Assembly (NCBI GenBank): GCA_002395155.1
Contig: DGWD01000034.1
Span: 1-64,000, forward strand
Direction of reading: 5' to 3'
DNA length: 64,000 nucleotides
DNA from: Treponema sp. UBA4267
GTDB taxonomy: Bacteria; Spirochaetota; Spirochaetia; Treponematales; Treponemataceae
A model generated the notes under the pieces. It was not told the origin of the DNA, ran no database searches, and saw only the letters and a list, made by a program, of their open reading frames with translations. Positions 9,445 to 17,451 of the stretch are shown in pieces; the stretch's first letter is position 1, and each line of letters starts with the position of its first letter. The translations under genes and the position numbers were made by a program.

Positions 9445-10758
9445 ATGAGAAAAAAACATTTTTTAAAATCTTTATTTTTACTCACAATCTTAGGCCTTTT
9501 TTCAAATAAGGGTCTTAACGCACTGTCTTATTCCGACTTAATCACAAATCTTTCTGATATTTTTTATAGTTTCCTGGATGAAAATGAAGGACAAACCTCC
9601 TTCCGTTCCCTTTTAATTCCTTTTGGAGGAAGAAGCGAAAGTTTAGGTGGTGCTTACACAGGTCTATGTGACGATATAAACTTTCTCCAGTACAATGCGG
9701 GTGCAGGTGCCGTACAAAAAGAAAGCCAGATAGCACTTTTTCATAACATGTGGATTGCCGATTCAAAAATGGAAACAATTGCCGCAACCACAAGATTCAA
9801 AAACATTCCCCACTTAAGCCTTGGAGGATTTGTTTCCTGCTTTTATCTGCCATTTACTGAATATAATATTTTTGGTGATAGAGTTGCAGCCTCTTATTAT
9901 TCAGAAACTCTTGCCGCCATCAATTTTTCATACAATTTTTTAGCGGGCTATGATTTTAAAGGTTTTTCTTTGGGAGCCAATTTAAAAACAGCCTGGCGAG
10001 GCATGCCAAACTATACGGACAATAATACAAACGAAGTTATAAACAATTCTGGCCTTGCCCAAAGTGGACTTGCCTTTATGGGTGATTTAGGACTGCTTCT
10101 TCAATTCAACTTTCTAAAATTTTATTACTCCCGTGATCCTAACGTTAGAATTGGTTTTTCTGCTCAAAACCTGGGTGTTTCTTTAACCGGATGGGGTCAA
10201 CAAGTTGTTTTAGATGATCCTCTGCCAAGTCTTTTAAGTGCAGGAATTTCTGTAAAACTTGTAAAGCCAGTTACTCTATCTTTGGAATTCCAACAGCCTA
10301 TAAATTTGCAAAACTTGTCCACATATCTAAAACCATATATTGCGAGCGGTATTTCCCTTGAATTTACAAATTTCCTTAGCGTTTTGGGAGGCTTTGCCAT
10401 AAAGGGTGGAAATCCAAGATTCAGTGCGGGATTTGAATTTGAAGTTGCAAAAGTTCGTTTTAATTTTAACTACACACTTGATTTTACTTCATCATTTTCA
10501 CCACTTAATAAACTAAGTTTATCTTTAAAACTTAAATTAGGTGATAAGGGAAGAAGCATAATCGACAAACAGGTTGATGAATATTACCAGCAGGGACTTA
10601 TTTATTATGCAGAGGCAGATTACCAGGCTGCAATTGAAGTATGGAAGGAAGCTTTAAAATTAAATAAGCGCTTTGATCCGGCAAAACTTGGAATACAAAG
10701 CGCCCAATATCAAATTGATATGTTCCAGTTAATCAAAGAAAGTCTCCTCCTCGATTAA
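9445..10758 (+). CDS. UPF0164-type outer-membrane beta-barrel protein with C-terminal TPR
   Basis: 437 residues. A signal peptide (about 1-26) is followed by the motif IPFGGRSESLGGAYTGLCDD (about 59-78) and an alternating, aromatic-rich beta-strand pattern to about residue 370, typical of the Treponema UPF0164 family, which resembles FadL/PorV-type barrels. The last 60 residues form a TPR-like helix pair (YYQQGLIYYAEADYQAAIEV), which would sit in the periplasm. Family members are predicted outer-membrane proteins; transport of a hydrophobic ligand is proposed but not shown here. It is divergent from the TPR/SpoIIE operon and convergent with the GH57 gene. Confidence 0.75.
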   Translation: MRKKHFLKSLFLLTILGLFSNKGLNALSYSDLITNLSDIFYSFLDENEGQTSFRSLLIPFGGRSESLGGAYTGLCDDINFLQYNAGAGAVQKESQIALFHNMWIADSKMETIAATTRFKNIPHLSLGGFVSCFYLPFTEYNIFGDRVAASYYSETLAAINFSYNFLAGYDFKGFSLGANLKTAWRGMPNYTDNNTNEVINNSGLAQSGLAFMGDLGLLLQFNFLKFYYSRDPNVRIGFSAQNLGVSLTGWGQQVVLDDPLPSLLSAGISVKLVKPVTLSLEFQQPINLQNLSTYLKPYIASGISLEFTNFLSVLGGFAIKGGNPRFSAGFEFEVAKVRFNFNYTLDFTSSFSPLNKLSLSLKLKLGDKGRSIIDKQVDEYYQQGLIYYAEADYQAAIEVWKEALKLNKRFDPAKLGIQSAQYQIDMFQLIKESLLLD

Positions 10759-10801
10759 GCAACAAATACAATTTTCTTGACTTAGCTTATCTTTTCTTAA
10801 A

Positions 10802-12394
10802 CTATCTTTTCTTAGAGAAAATTCTGTAGTTCATCCATGGGAAGATAGAATCTCTTGCTTCCAAGGTTGTAAGCCATTCTGTACTTACTGTATTTGAACC
10901 TAAAGAATCAAATACTGCTGTAAATGCAGTTATAGACTCCTTAAATCTTCTTTCGGCAAAAATAGGATTTTCTGCAATATCAATTGTTTTAGGTAGTCTA
11001 GAACTCTGTGCAAGCATTAATTCTTTGGCACCTAAATTCAAAAGACGAGTTTTTAAACCTGTATCATTAGGGAAACGATCTGCAAGGTCAATCATTCTTT
11101 CGCAAGCCTTTCGAATGTATCTCATCATCCAGCAATTCTTACTTGAAAGAAGATTTTCTCCATACCCTTCTCCACATGCGGCAGAATAATATGGACTTAT
11201 TTTTTCAAGATTAAACTGATCTTCACACATAGAAGCACAGCCAACCAAAGTTAAATCATATTCATTTGCATGTCGTATAAGAGCTTCAAGCCAAATAAGA
11301 CCTTCATTCCAGTTCTTAAAATATTTGTCTACATCAAAAGCACAAACTTCTGTTACAAATTTTTTGTCTTTTAGATAAAGAGCAGCCTGTGATAAAGTCT
11401 GACTTCGATTTTTCAAGAAAGACAAGGCATCTTCATTAGCCTGATTAAAGGCAATTTCTGGATCATAAATCTGTCCATCATCATTTTCAAAATCTCTATT
11501 CCAGTATTTAAAACCTGTAGAATAACGACTTCCACCTTCTTCCAAAAGTGGTGTTAATTCAGAAATTTCAAGTTCATATCCAATATCACGATTTTGATTT
11601 TTATAAGCAGATTTATAAATTACTCCTTCTTCACCAAGTAACTCATCTTTAACTGCAGGAGAATTTGAAAACAAAACAAGAGAGTTTTCTGATCTACAAG
11701 GATAGAATATTCCGCATTCTGGAGCTTTTTCAGCAAGTAAAGTTGATCTTGGATCTAAAATTGTATATGTATACCCATAAGCTTTAATTAATTTTTCAAT
11801 TCCAGGTGTATAGCCTAATTCTGGAATCCAAAATCCTTCTGGAACAATACCAAAAAACTGGCGGAAAGCATGGAGTCCACATTCAATCTGGGCAGAAATA
11901 ATTTCCTTCAAATCTGCAAAATGTGGCATAAAAATATCTGTACCACATGTACCCAAAAGTTCTATATAACCCTTTTCAAGATATTTTGCAAAAGCAGGAA
12001 TTAGTTTCTTTTCATACTTTTCTTCAAACAATTTTTTTGTTTTAAGATTTTCGTCAATATAATTTTGTACAAGTGTCTTTATCTGAGGATTTGAAGAATT
12101 TCTTTCAAGTTCCTTTAATCCAAGTTCATTTTTTTTATCAAGCCAGGCAATATAAGAGTCTTGTAATTCTTCATCTGAAAGTAAATTACAAAGGATTGGT
12201 GGTAAAACTAAACCTATGCAAAAACTAACATTATCTGCAACTAACCTATCAAGCATTTCAAGCAATGGAATATAGGTTTGTGAAATTGATTCATAGAAAA
12301 TGTTCAAGATAGGTGCGTTGACATGTGCATCTTCACCTGTATGGCGTATAAATTCTTGATTAGCTTTAATTATCAGGCTTAAATTTTTCTGCAT
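10802..12394 (-). CDS. GH57 family protein (DUF1957/glycogen branching enzyme-like)
   Basis: 530 residues. The central motif EGFWIPELGY carries the predicted nucleophile Glu192, and AFDVDKYFKNW carries the predicted acid/base Asp354, positions that match bacterial GH57 alpha-1,4-glucan branching enzymes. The C-terminal helical motif ELMLAQSSRLP also fits. Odd: the family's first motif (His-x-His near residues 10-12) reads K-A-N, and the second-motif histidine is replaced by Asp in TCGTDIFMP. Activity on alpha-glucan is therefore uncertain. It lies 14 bp downstream of a DUF4912 gene on the same strand, a pairing I know from other bacteria. AGAAAGGA eight bases upstream supports the start. Cytoplasmic. 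Confidence 0.8.
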   Translation of the reverse strand: MQKNLSLIIKANQEFIRHTGEDAHVNAPILNIFYESISQTYIPLLEMLDRLVADNVSFCIGLVLPPILCNLLSDEELQDSYIAWLDKKNELGLKELERNSSNPQIKTLVQNYIDENLKTKKLFEEKYEKKLIPAFAKYLEKGYIELLGTCGTDIFMPHFADLKEIISAQIECGLHAFRQFFGIVPEGFWIPELGYTPGIEKLIKAYGYTYTILDPRSTLLAEKAPECGIFYPCRSENSLVLFSNSPAVKDELLGEEGVIYKSAYKNQNRDIGYELEISELTPLLEEGGSRYSTGFKYWNRDFENDDGQIYDPEIAFNQANEDALSFLKNRSQTLSQAALYLKDKKFVTEVCAFDVDKYFKNWNEGLIWLEALIRHANEYDLTLVGCASMCEDQFNLEKISPYYSAACGEGYGENLLSSKNCWMMRYIRKACERMIDLADRFPNDTGLKTRLLNLGAKELMLAQSSRLPKTIDIAENPIFAERRFKESITAFTAVFDSLGSNTVSTEWLTTLEARDSIFPWMNYRIFSKKR

Positions 12395-12408
12395 TTCTTA
12401 AATCCTTT

Positions 12409-13068
12409 CTAAAACGAATGTCTATGATTTTTGTAATGTTCTGTTAAGATTTTTTTCATTCCAGAAAGTTCAATTACTGGCGAAAAATCTGTTTGACGAC
12501 CAAGCTGCAAATCATTCAACATTGCAGCACCCTGAGGAATTGTTATAACAGGTGAAAATGCAAGAACCTTTCCACTTTTTGCAGTTACATAAACCAATTC
12601 AATTTTAATATATTTTTTTCCAGCAGGAATAAGAACATACTGTTCCTGAGAGTCACTTGAAGTTTGAACTTCAAAAGCTTCAACAGGCACTGTATCTTTT
12701 GGATCCTTTAGGGTACAAATTCTAAGTTTCAAAGTACAATCTGGAATTTCTTTTAACTTTGTTGCATCAGATTCACTGATATTCCAGAAAACAAAAAGCC
12801 AGGCAGGATTTCGTAAAACGCCAGAAACCTGAGTTTCGTTATAATTACCTGTAAGAACTTCTGATGTATCAATGTTTTCACCAGTAGAAATTATCATTTC
12901 CTCGTCATTGTTATTTGACTCTTCTGCAATAATTTCAAGTAGTTCTTCAATAAGAAAGCGTCTGTCCAAATCCTCAGGTACATCCACGCCATATTCGTCT
13001 GCGAGTTGTACTAAATCAGAAAAAGAAAGAGTTTCAAGATATGTGCGACTAATAGCTTCTTCTCTCAT
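12409..13068 (-). CDS. DUF4912 domain protein
   Basis: 219 residues. The N-terminal 45 residues resemble a Rho-N/SAP-like helix-extension-helix (SFSDLVQLADEYGVDVPEDL), followed by an acidic linker, then the DUF4912 domain with its typical NPAWLFVFWNIS motif (about residues 88-99). The domain may be an Ig-like sugar-binding fold; function is not known. First gene of a two-gene operon with the GH57 protein, so a role in alpha-glucan metabolism is plausible. The start lacks a Shine-Dalgarno site and lies 9 nt from a -10 box, so the mRNA may be leaderless. Confidence 0.75.
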   Translation of the reverse strand: MREEAISRTYLETLSFSDLVQLADEYGVDVPEDLDRRFLIEELLEIIAEESNNNDEEMIISTGENIDTSEVLTGNYNETQVSGVLRNPAWLFVFWNISESDATKLKEIPDCTLKLRICTLKDPKDTVPVEAFEVQTSSDSQEQYVLIPAGKKYIKIELVYVTAKSGKVLAFSPVITIPQGAAMLNDLQLGRQTDFSPVIELSGMKKILTEHYKNHRHSF

Positions 13069-13077
13069 AGTTACATC

Positions 13078-13106
13078 ATAATCGTAAAAAAAAAGATAAG
13101 TGTCAA
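13078..13106 (-). promoter_or_regulatory. Promoter of the DUF4912-GH57 operon
   Basis: On the minus strand a perfect -35 TTGACA (13101-13106) and a -10 GATTAT (13078-13083) are separated by exactly 17 bp. The predicted start of transcription is about 2-4 nt from the ATG at 13068, so the leader is absent or nearly so. Confidence 0.6.
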
Positions 13107-13263
13107 TATTTCAAACTTGATAAAAATAACATAAAAATTTTAATTTTTTTTGAAAAAAGACTAAAGTATTTTTGCCATACCCCGATATTTAAAACATCTG
13201 GTAATAATCTTCGGGTGGGTAAGACATCCAGACACCTGAGTGTTAGAACCGAATTGTTTACTT

Positions 13264-13342
13264 AATACGTCGAGTCAAGGCACGCATACGCTTAAAGCCT
13301 TGACTTCGCCGTTTTTAGGGTTTGTAATAAACCCTAAATAAT
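13264..13342. repeat. Dispersed palindromic repeat, copy 1 (~79 bp)
   Basis: Nearly identical to 51422-51501. It holds two inverted repeats: GTCAAGGC/GCCTTGAC around an ~18-base loop, and AGGGTTT/AACCCT around a short loop. Here it lies between two divergent genes, so it is not simply a terminator of a neighbouring gene. Confidence 0.75.
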
Positions 13343-13382
13343 AAAAGTTGAAAAGTGTGTGAGACTTTTCAACTTTTTTTTT
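13343..13382 (+). terminator. Strong intrinsic terminator
   Basis: A perfect 14-bp stem (13343-13356 with 13364-13377), a 7-base loop, then a T run. It stands upstream of, and in the same direction as, the HD-GYP gene, so it ends some transcript that starts in the intergenic region. Confidence 0.8.
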
Positions 13383-13455
13383 GCTATTTTTCCTATAAAT
13401 TTGCTTAATAACTATTCTTTTTCAGTCAACTTGCCGATATATTATAAGGGTACAT

Positions 13456-14979
13456 ATGGAAACCATTGATCTGGAAAGTCTCCACGAAGATGCCTCATTT
13501 TCTGGTGATTTATTAATCGACAGTACATTTCTTCTCTTACCAAAAACTGCTAACGTTTCAGCAGAAATGATAAAGGCCTTAAAATTCTGGGGCTTTAATT
13601 CTGTTTTATGCGATGGTACTATAAGCCTTGGCGGTGATATTGGAATTACACCTGTTGATGAAACCGAAGAAGCCGATGAAGAACCTAAGGAAAAAATTGG
13701 CGAGAATATAAAAAAGGCAATTGAAGATTCCAAAAATATTCAGCTTGGTAATTCTGATCAGGCTAGAATAGAAATGGTTCAAGGTGTTTATGAAGAATAC
13801 ATGAACTACATTGAACAGGTTTTCACCCATTATGCTACACATAAAGAAATTGATCAGAAAGAAATAGAAGAAACAGTTCAGGAACTTTGTATCTTTATAA
13901 AAGAACACAGGCGTTATATTTTACGTGTTAATGCAACAATTGACGCCAGCAAAAAGAACTTCCTTGTAATTCATTCAATGCGTACAACTGTGTTGGCACT
14001 TGCAATTGCCCTTCAGTTACACATTCCTCTTTCTAAGATGATTGATTTGGGAGTCACTTGTATTCTTCACGAAATTGGAATGTTACGCATTCCTCCTCAG
14101 CTTTACATGACTTCCAGAAAACTTAATCCTAATGAAAAAGCTCAAATTACAAAGCATACACTTTTTGGTTATACAATTGTAAAAGATTTAGGTTTCAGTC
14201 TTCCAATCCAGCTGGGTGTACTTGAACATCATGAAAAAGAAAATGGAACAGGTTATCCAAGACACTTAACCGGCGACAAAATTTCTCCTAATGGAAAAAT
14301 AATTGCTGTTGCCTGTACTTACGAAGCAATTTCTTCACCTCGTTCCTATAAAGATGAACGTTCAACTTTTGATGCCTTAATCGAGCTTATTCAAAATAAA
14401 GATCATATTTATGATGATTCAATCTTAAAGGGCTTACTCTATACAGTTTCTCTCTACCCTATTGGAACTTATGTTTATCTTTCTAATAGAAAAATTGCAG
14501 AAGTAATTGATTCAAACCCAGAAAATCCAAAATGCCCTGTTGTACAAATGCTTACAGAAAAAGAAGCAGATGGTTCATTAAAAGTTGTACAGACAGGAAA
14601 AGATAATGTAACTATTTTAAGAATTCTTACAAAACAAGAAAAAGAAGATATTCTTAAAGTTATAGATGAAAAAGAACACGGAAAACCAATTCCTCTTGAA
14701 CCTGTTTCAGATAATGAAATTCCAGATATTCCAACAGTTAATACTCCAGCCGACAAAGATAAAGCTGCAGAATCTGTTCAAAAGCCAATTGCTAAACCAC
14801 AGACTCCAGCTCCAAGTTCTAATACAGTAAATACTGCAAAGCCAAGTCCAAGTCCTGCTCAAGCTACAAGGCCAGTTCAGGCTGCTCCAAAGGTAGAAAA
14901 GCCTGCTCCAGAAAGCAAAAACACTAATAATGATAGTGGAGACGGCATGGAATCTGTAGATATTTCTGATTTTATGTAA
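13456..14979 (+). CDS. HD-GYP domain protein with altered HD motif
   Basis: 507 residues. An N-terminal region of about 150 residues of DUF3391-like character precedes an HD-GYP domain (about 165-345). HD-GYP proteins hydrolyse c-di-GMP. Here the GYP motif (about 266-268, GTGYP) and the downstream LEHHE are kept, but the signature HD pair reads His205-Glu206 (LHEIG) in place of His-Asp, a conservative change at a metal ligand. After the domain come a beta-rich segment and a Pro/Ala-rich tail (about 415-490) ending in an acidic peptide. No membrane helix. AAGGG seven bases upstream supports the start. It may be a weakened enzyme or a c-di-GMP receptor. Confidence 0.8.
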   Translation: METIDLESLHEDASFSGDLLIDSTFLLLPKTANVSAEMIKALKFWGFNSVLCDGTISLGGDIGITPVDETEEADEEPKEKIGENIKKAIEDSKNIQLGNSDQARIEMVQGVYEEYMNYIEQVFTHYATHKEIDQKEIEETVQELCIFIKEHRRYILRVNATIDASKKNFLVIHSMRTTVLALAIALQLHIPLSKMIDLGVTCILHEIGMLRIPPQLYMTSRKLNPNEKAQITKHTLFGYTIVKDLGFSLPIQLGVLEHHEKENGTGYPRHLTGDKISPNGKIIAVACTYEAISSPRSYKDERSTFDALIELIQNKDHIYDDSILKGLLYTVSLYPIGTYVYLSNRKIAEVIDSNPENPKCPVVQMLTEKEADGSLKVVQTGKDNVTILRILTKQEKEDILKVIDEKEHGKPIPLEPVSDNEIPDIPTVNTPADKDKAAESVQKPIAKPQTPAPSSNTVNTAKPSPSPAQATRPVQAAPKVEKPAPESKNTNNDSGDGMESVDISDFM

Positions 14980-14987
14980 TTAATTCA

Positions 14988-15749
14988 TTAATTAAAGAAC
15001 ATTCTGGTTCTTTCTACATCCTCGTTAAATTTTTCATCAATTACAGGAGGATGTTCATTAAAATATAAGATTTGTTCTAGTTCAGGCTGACATTTTACGC
15101 CCCAAATAGGAATTACACTTTCATATTGCTGAAGGAATCCGAATGCCAAAGGAAGGTTATCAATTACCCCACCCCCTAAAGGCTGCATTGCAATAAAACC
15201 AACATCATGTTCTTCGCAAAGTTTAACCAGTTCTATTGTTTCATCAGAACTAAGTACACTAAAAGGGAACTGAATTGTTTCATACAAATCTGAAAGAACT
15301 GCCTTTTTAGCGGTTTCAAAGTTGGTAGTAACAATTCCAATGTGCTTTATTTTTTTATCTTCTTTAGCTTTTAAAAGGGTATCGTAAATTTTATCGGCTG
15401 CACCTGGTAAAGGTAAAAATACCTCAGTTTCAAATTGATAAAGATCCAGGCAGTCGCAGTGCAGCGTCATAAGACTTGTTTCCAAATCATTTGAAATTTC
15501 ACAATAAGTCTTTGAATTTGTAGTTGTAGAAAGAATAACATTTCTGCGGATGTCGTAAAGGGCATCCCCAAGAAGTTTTTCGCTTTCAGGATTTCGCCTT
15601 GAAGTATCAAAGAAATTAACACCTGCATCATAAGCCTTACGAACAATTAAGGCAGCTTCTTCATCACTACCAGCATCGTTTAGACGCATAGCCCCGAACG
15701 CAACACGAGAAATGAGAAGATCTGTTTTTCCTAAACGTACATATTCCAT
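14988..15749 (-). CDS. Aldo/keto-reductase-like protein with degenerate active site
   Basis: 253 residues, somewhat short for an AKR. The barrel start (VRLGKTDLLISRVAFGAMRL) and strand pattern are clear, but of the catalytic tetrad Asp-Tyr-Lys-His only Asp48 remains. Aligning FFDTSRRN, VILSTTTN and LDLYQFE with the usual motifs gives Asn53 for Tyr, Thr76 for Lys and Glu107 for His. A normal NADPH-dependent reduction is therefore unlikely; it may be a pseudoenzyme or have another activity. The C-terminal iron-sulfur extension of some AKRs is absent. The gene converges on the HD-GYP gene with an 8-bp gap. A tandem 7-bp repeat array begins 11 bp upstream of its start codon. Confidence 0.75.
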   Translation of the reverse strand: MEYVRLGKTDLLISRVAFGAMRLNDAGSDEEAALIVRKAYDAGVNFFDTSRRNPESEKLLGDALYDIRRNVILSTTTNSKTYCEISNDLETSLMTLHCDCLDLYQFETEVFLPLPGAADKIYDTLLKAKEDKKIKHIGIVTTNFETAKKAVLSDLYETIQFPFSVLSSDETIELVKLCEEHDVGFIAMQPLGGGVIDNLPLAFGFLQQYESVIPIWGVKCQPELEQILYFNEHPPVIDEKFNEDVERTRMFFN

Positions 15750-15759
15750 ATTTTTTAAA

Positions 15760-15808
15760 GTTTTAGGTTTTAGGTTTTAGGTGCTAGGTGCTAGGTTTTA
15801 GGTCCTAG
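15760..15808. repeat. Tandem 7-bp repeat array, about 7 units (GTTTTAG type)
   Basis: Seven consecutive 7-base units, mostly GTTTTAG with GTGCTAG and GTCCTAG variants. The unit is the reverse complement of the one at 23557-23683. It fills most of the gap between the GlyRS gene end and the AKR-like gene start. Confidence 0.85.
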
Positions 15809-15818
15809 CACCTGACAC

Positions 15819-17303
15819 TTATCTGTTTCTTTCTACAGGTTTATAGTTACGAATTGCTTTCTGAATGAATGGAATCAAATCATCCAAAGCAACTCTTTCC
15901 TGCTTCATTGAATCACGGAAACGAACTGTTACAGTGTTGAACAATTCATTCTTAGAACCATCTTCTTTTGTTTCCTGAATTGTATCATAGTCTACAGTTA
16001 CACAGTATGGAGTACCAACTTCATCCTGGCGGCGGTAGCGTTTTCCTACAGTTCCAGAAACATCGTAATCAGTTACAAAGTCTTCTTTAAGAACATGCTG
16101 GATTTCCTTAGCTTTTTCAGCAAGACCATCTTTCTTCATCAAAGGAAGAACTGCAACTGTGATTGGTGCAAGACGTGGGTCGAGGTGGAGGACAGTCCTG
16201 TAATCATCTTTTCCATCTGTACCAACGTTTTCTTCTTCGTATGCTTCACAAAGGAACATAAGGAAGTTTCTGTTCAATCCGGCAGAAGTTTCAACTACAT
16301 AAGGAATGTATTTCTTGTTTCCATCTTCCTGATCGATGTAAGACATATCTTTCTTTGAATAAAGCTGATGCTGAGAAAGGTCAAAGTCTGTACGAGAGTG
16401 AATTCCTTCAACTTCTTCAAAACCAATTGGGAAGTTGTAAGTAATATCGTAAGCATCTTTAGCATAATGAGCCAACTTATCGTGGTGGTGCCACTTAAGC
16501 TGTTTTTCAGGAATACCGTACTTGAGGTAGAAAGCCCAGCGTTCCTTTCTCCATCTTTCGAATGTTTCATCTTCTGTACCAGGCTTACAGAAATATTCCA
16601 TTTCAAGCTGTTCAAATTCACAGGTACGGAAAATAAAGTTCTTAAAGATGATTTCGTTACGGAAAGATTTACCAACCTGAGCAACTCCAAAAGGAACCTT
16701 CATACGGTTTGACTGAACAATATTCTTGAAATCTGTAAAAATACCCTGACAAGTTTCTGGACGAAGGTAAATTAAGTGTGAATCGTCTGCGATTGGTCCC
16801 TGATATGTTTTGAACATAAGGTTAAATTCGCGAACGGCTGTGTACTTGCGGTTTTTGCTTCCACAAGTTGGACAGTTTATATTTGCGTCGATGAAAGCTT
16901 TCATTTCATCATGTGTCATTGTATCAACTGGTTTTCCTGGATTAACATCTGGATTTGCAGCAATAAAGTCTTCAATTAATTTATCTGCACGATGTCTTGC
17001 ATTACATTCAAGACAGTCAACCATTGGATCTGAAAAGTGATCAACGTGACCAGAAGCTTTCCATGTTTTATGATGCTGGAAAATTGCAGAATCAAGTCCT
17101 ACAACATCATCATGGAGCTGAGTCATATAATGCCACCATGCATTCTGAATATTTCTCTTAAAATCTACACCAAGTGGACCATAATCCCAGGCACCTGCCT
17201 GTCCACCATAAATTTCAGAAGCCTGATATACAAAGCCTCTTCTCTTACAAAGACTGATAATTTTATCTAAGGTACATGCGTGTGTATCTTTTTCGTTTGC
17301 CAT
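15819..17303 (-). CDS. glyQS: Glycyl-tRNA synthetase, single-chain type
   Basis: 494 residues, the size of the alpha2-type (eukaryote/archaeal/Gram-positive-like) GlyRS that charges tRNA-Gly. Class II motifs are present: the N-terminal FVYQASEIYGG, motif 1 around DYGPLGVDFKRN, motif 2 around VGKSFRNEI, and the anticodon-binding domain from about residue 370 (PRLAPITVAVLPL). A CxxC pair (CLECNARH) and a second one (CPTCGSKN) suggest a zinc site in the insertion. AAGGAG six bases before the ATG supports the start. A TATAAT-like -10 box at 17423-17428 may drive it, giving a leader of about 110 nt. Confidence 0.95.
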   Translation of the reverse strand: MANEKDTHACTLDKIISLCKRRGFVYQASEIYGGQAGAWDYGPLGVDFKRNIQNAWWHYMTQLHDDVVGLDSAIFQHHKTWKASGHVDHFSDPMVDCLECNARHRADKLIEDFIAANPDVNPGKPVDTMTHDEMKAFIDANINCPTCGSKNRKYTAVREFNLMFKTYQGPIADDSHLIYLRPETCQGIFTDFKNIVQSNRMKVPFGVAQVGKSFRNEIIFKNFIFRTCEFEQLEMEYFCKPGTEDETFERWRKERWAFYLKYGIPEKQLKWHHHDKLAHYAKDAYDITYNFPIGFEEVEGIHSRTDFDLSQHQLYSKKDMSYIDQEDGNKKYIPYVVETSAGLNRNFLMFLCEAYEEENVGTDGKDDYRTVLHLDPRLAPITVAVLPLMKKDGLAEKAKEIQHVLKEDFVTDYDVSGTVGKRYRRQDEVGTPYCVTVDYDTIQETKEDGSKNELFNTVTVRFRDSMKQERVALDDLIPFIQKAIRNYKPVERNR

Positions 17304-17451
17304 TTTTTACTCCTTTTTCGACTCTGGCGTGGGCCGTTTTAGATATTTTTAAATAGCAGCACAGGTTTGCACTACTTTTTAAAGTTGCTTGTAAAGGTAC
17401 CATAAAAGGGGGGATAATTTCAATTATACTCAGATAAAGAGAATAAATTAT

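Larger units (their letters stand above)
13160..13382 (+). ncRNA. Candidate small RNA ending in a strong terminator
   Basis: The 387-bp gap between two divergent genes (starts at 13068 and 13456) ends in a plus-strand intrinsic terminator that neither neighbour needs. The sequence before it is richer in GC than the flanks and has pairing potential: CCCGA (near 13182) with TCGGG (near 13214), TCTGG with CCAGA around 13198-13232, and the palindromic repeat at 13264-13342. This is what a small RNA gene would look like, but I match it to no known RNA family and see no convincing promoter. Confidence 0.3.

Noticed and set aside
13160..13382. c-di-GMP riboswitch before the HD-GYP gene
   Set aside because: Conserved GEMM-type segments are missing.
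17304..17451. T-box or other riboswitch before glyQS
   Set aside because: No T-box sequence or terminator hairpin in the leader.
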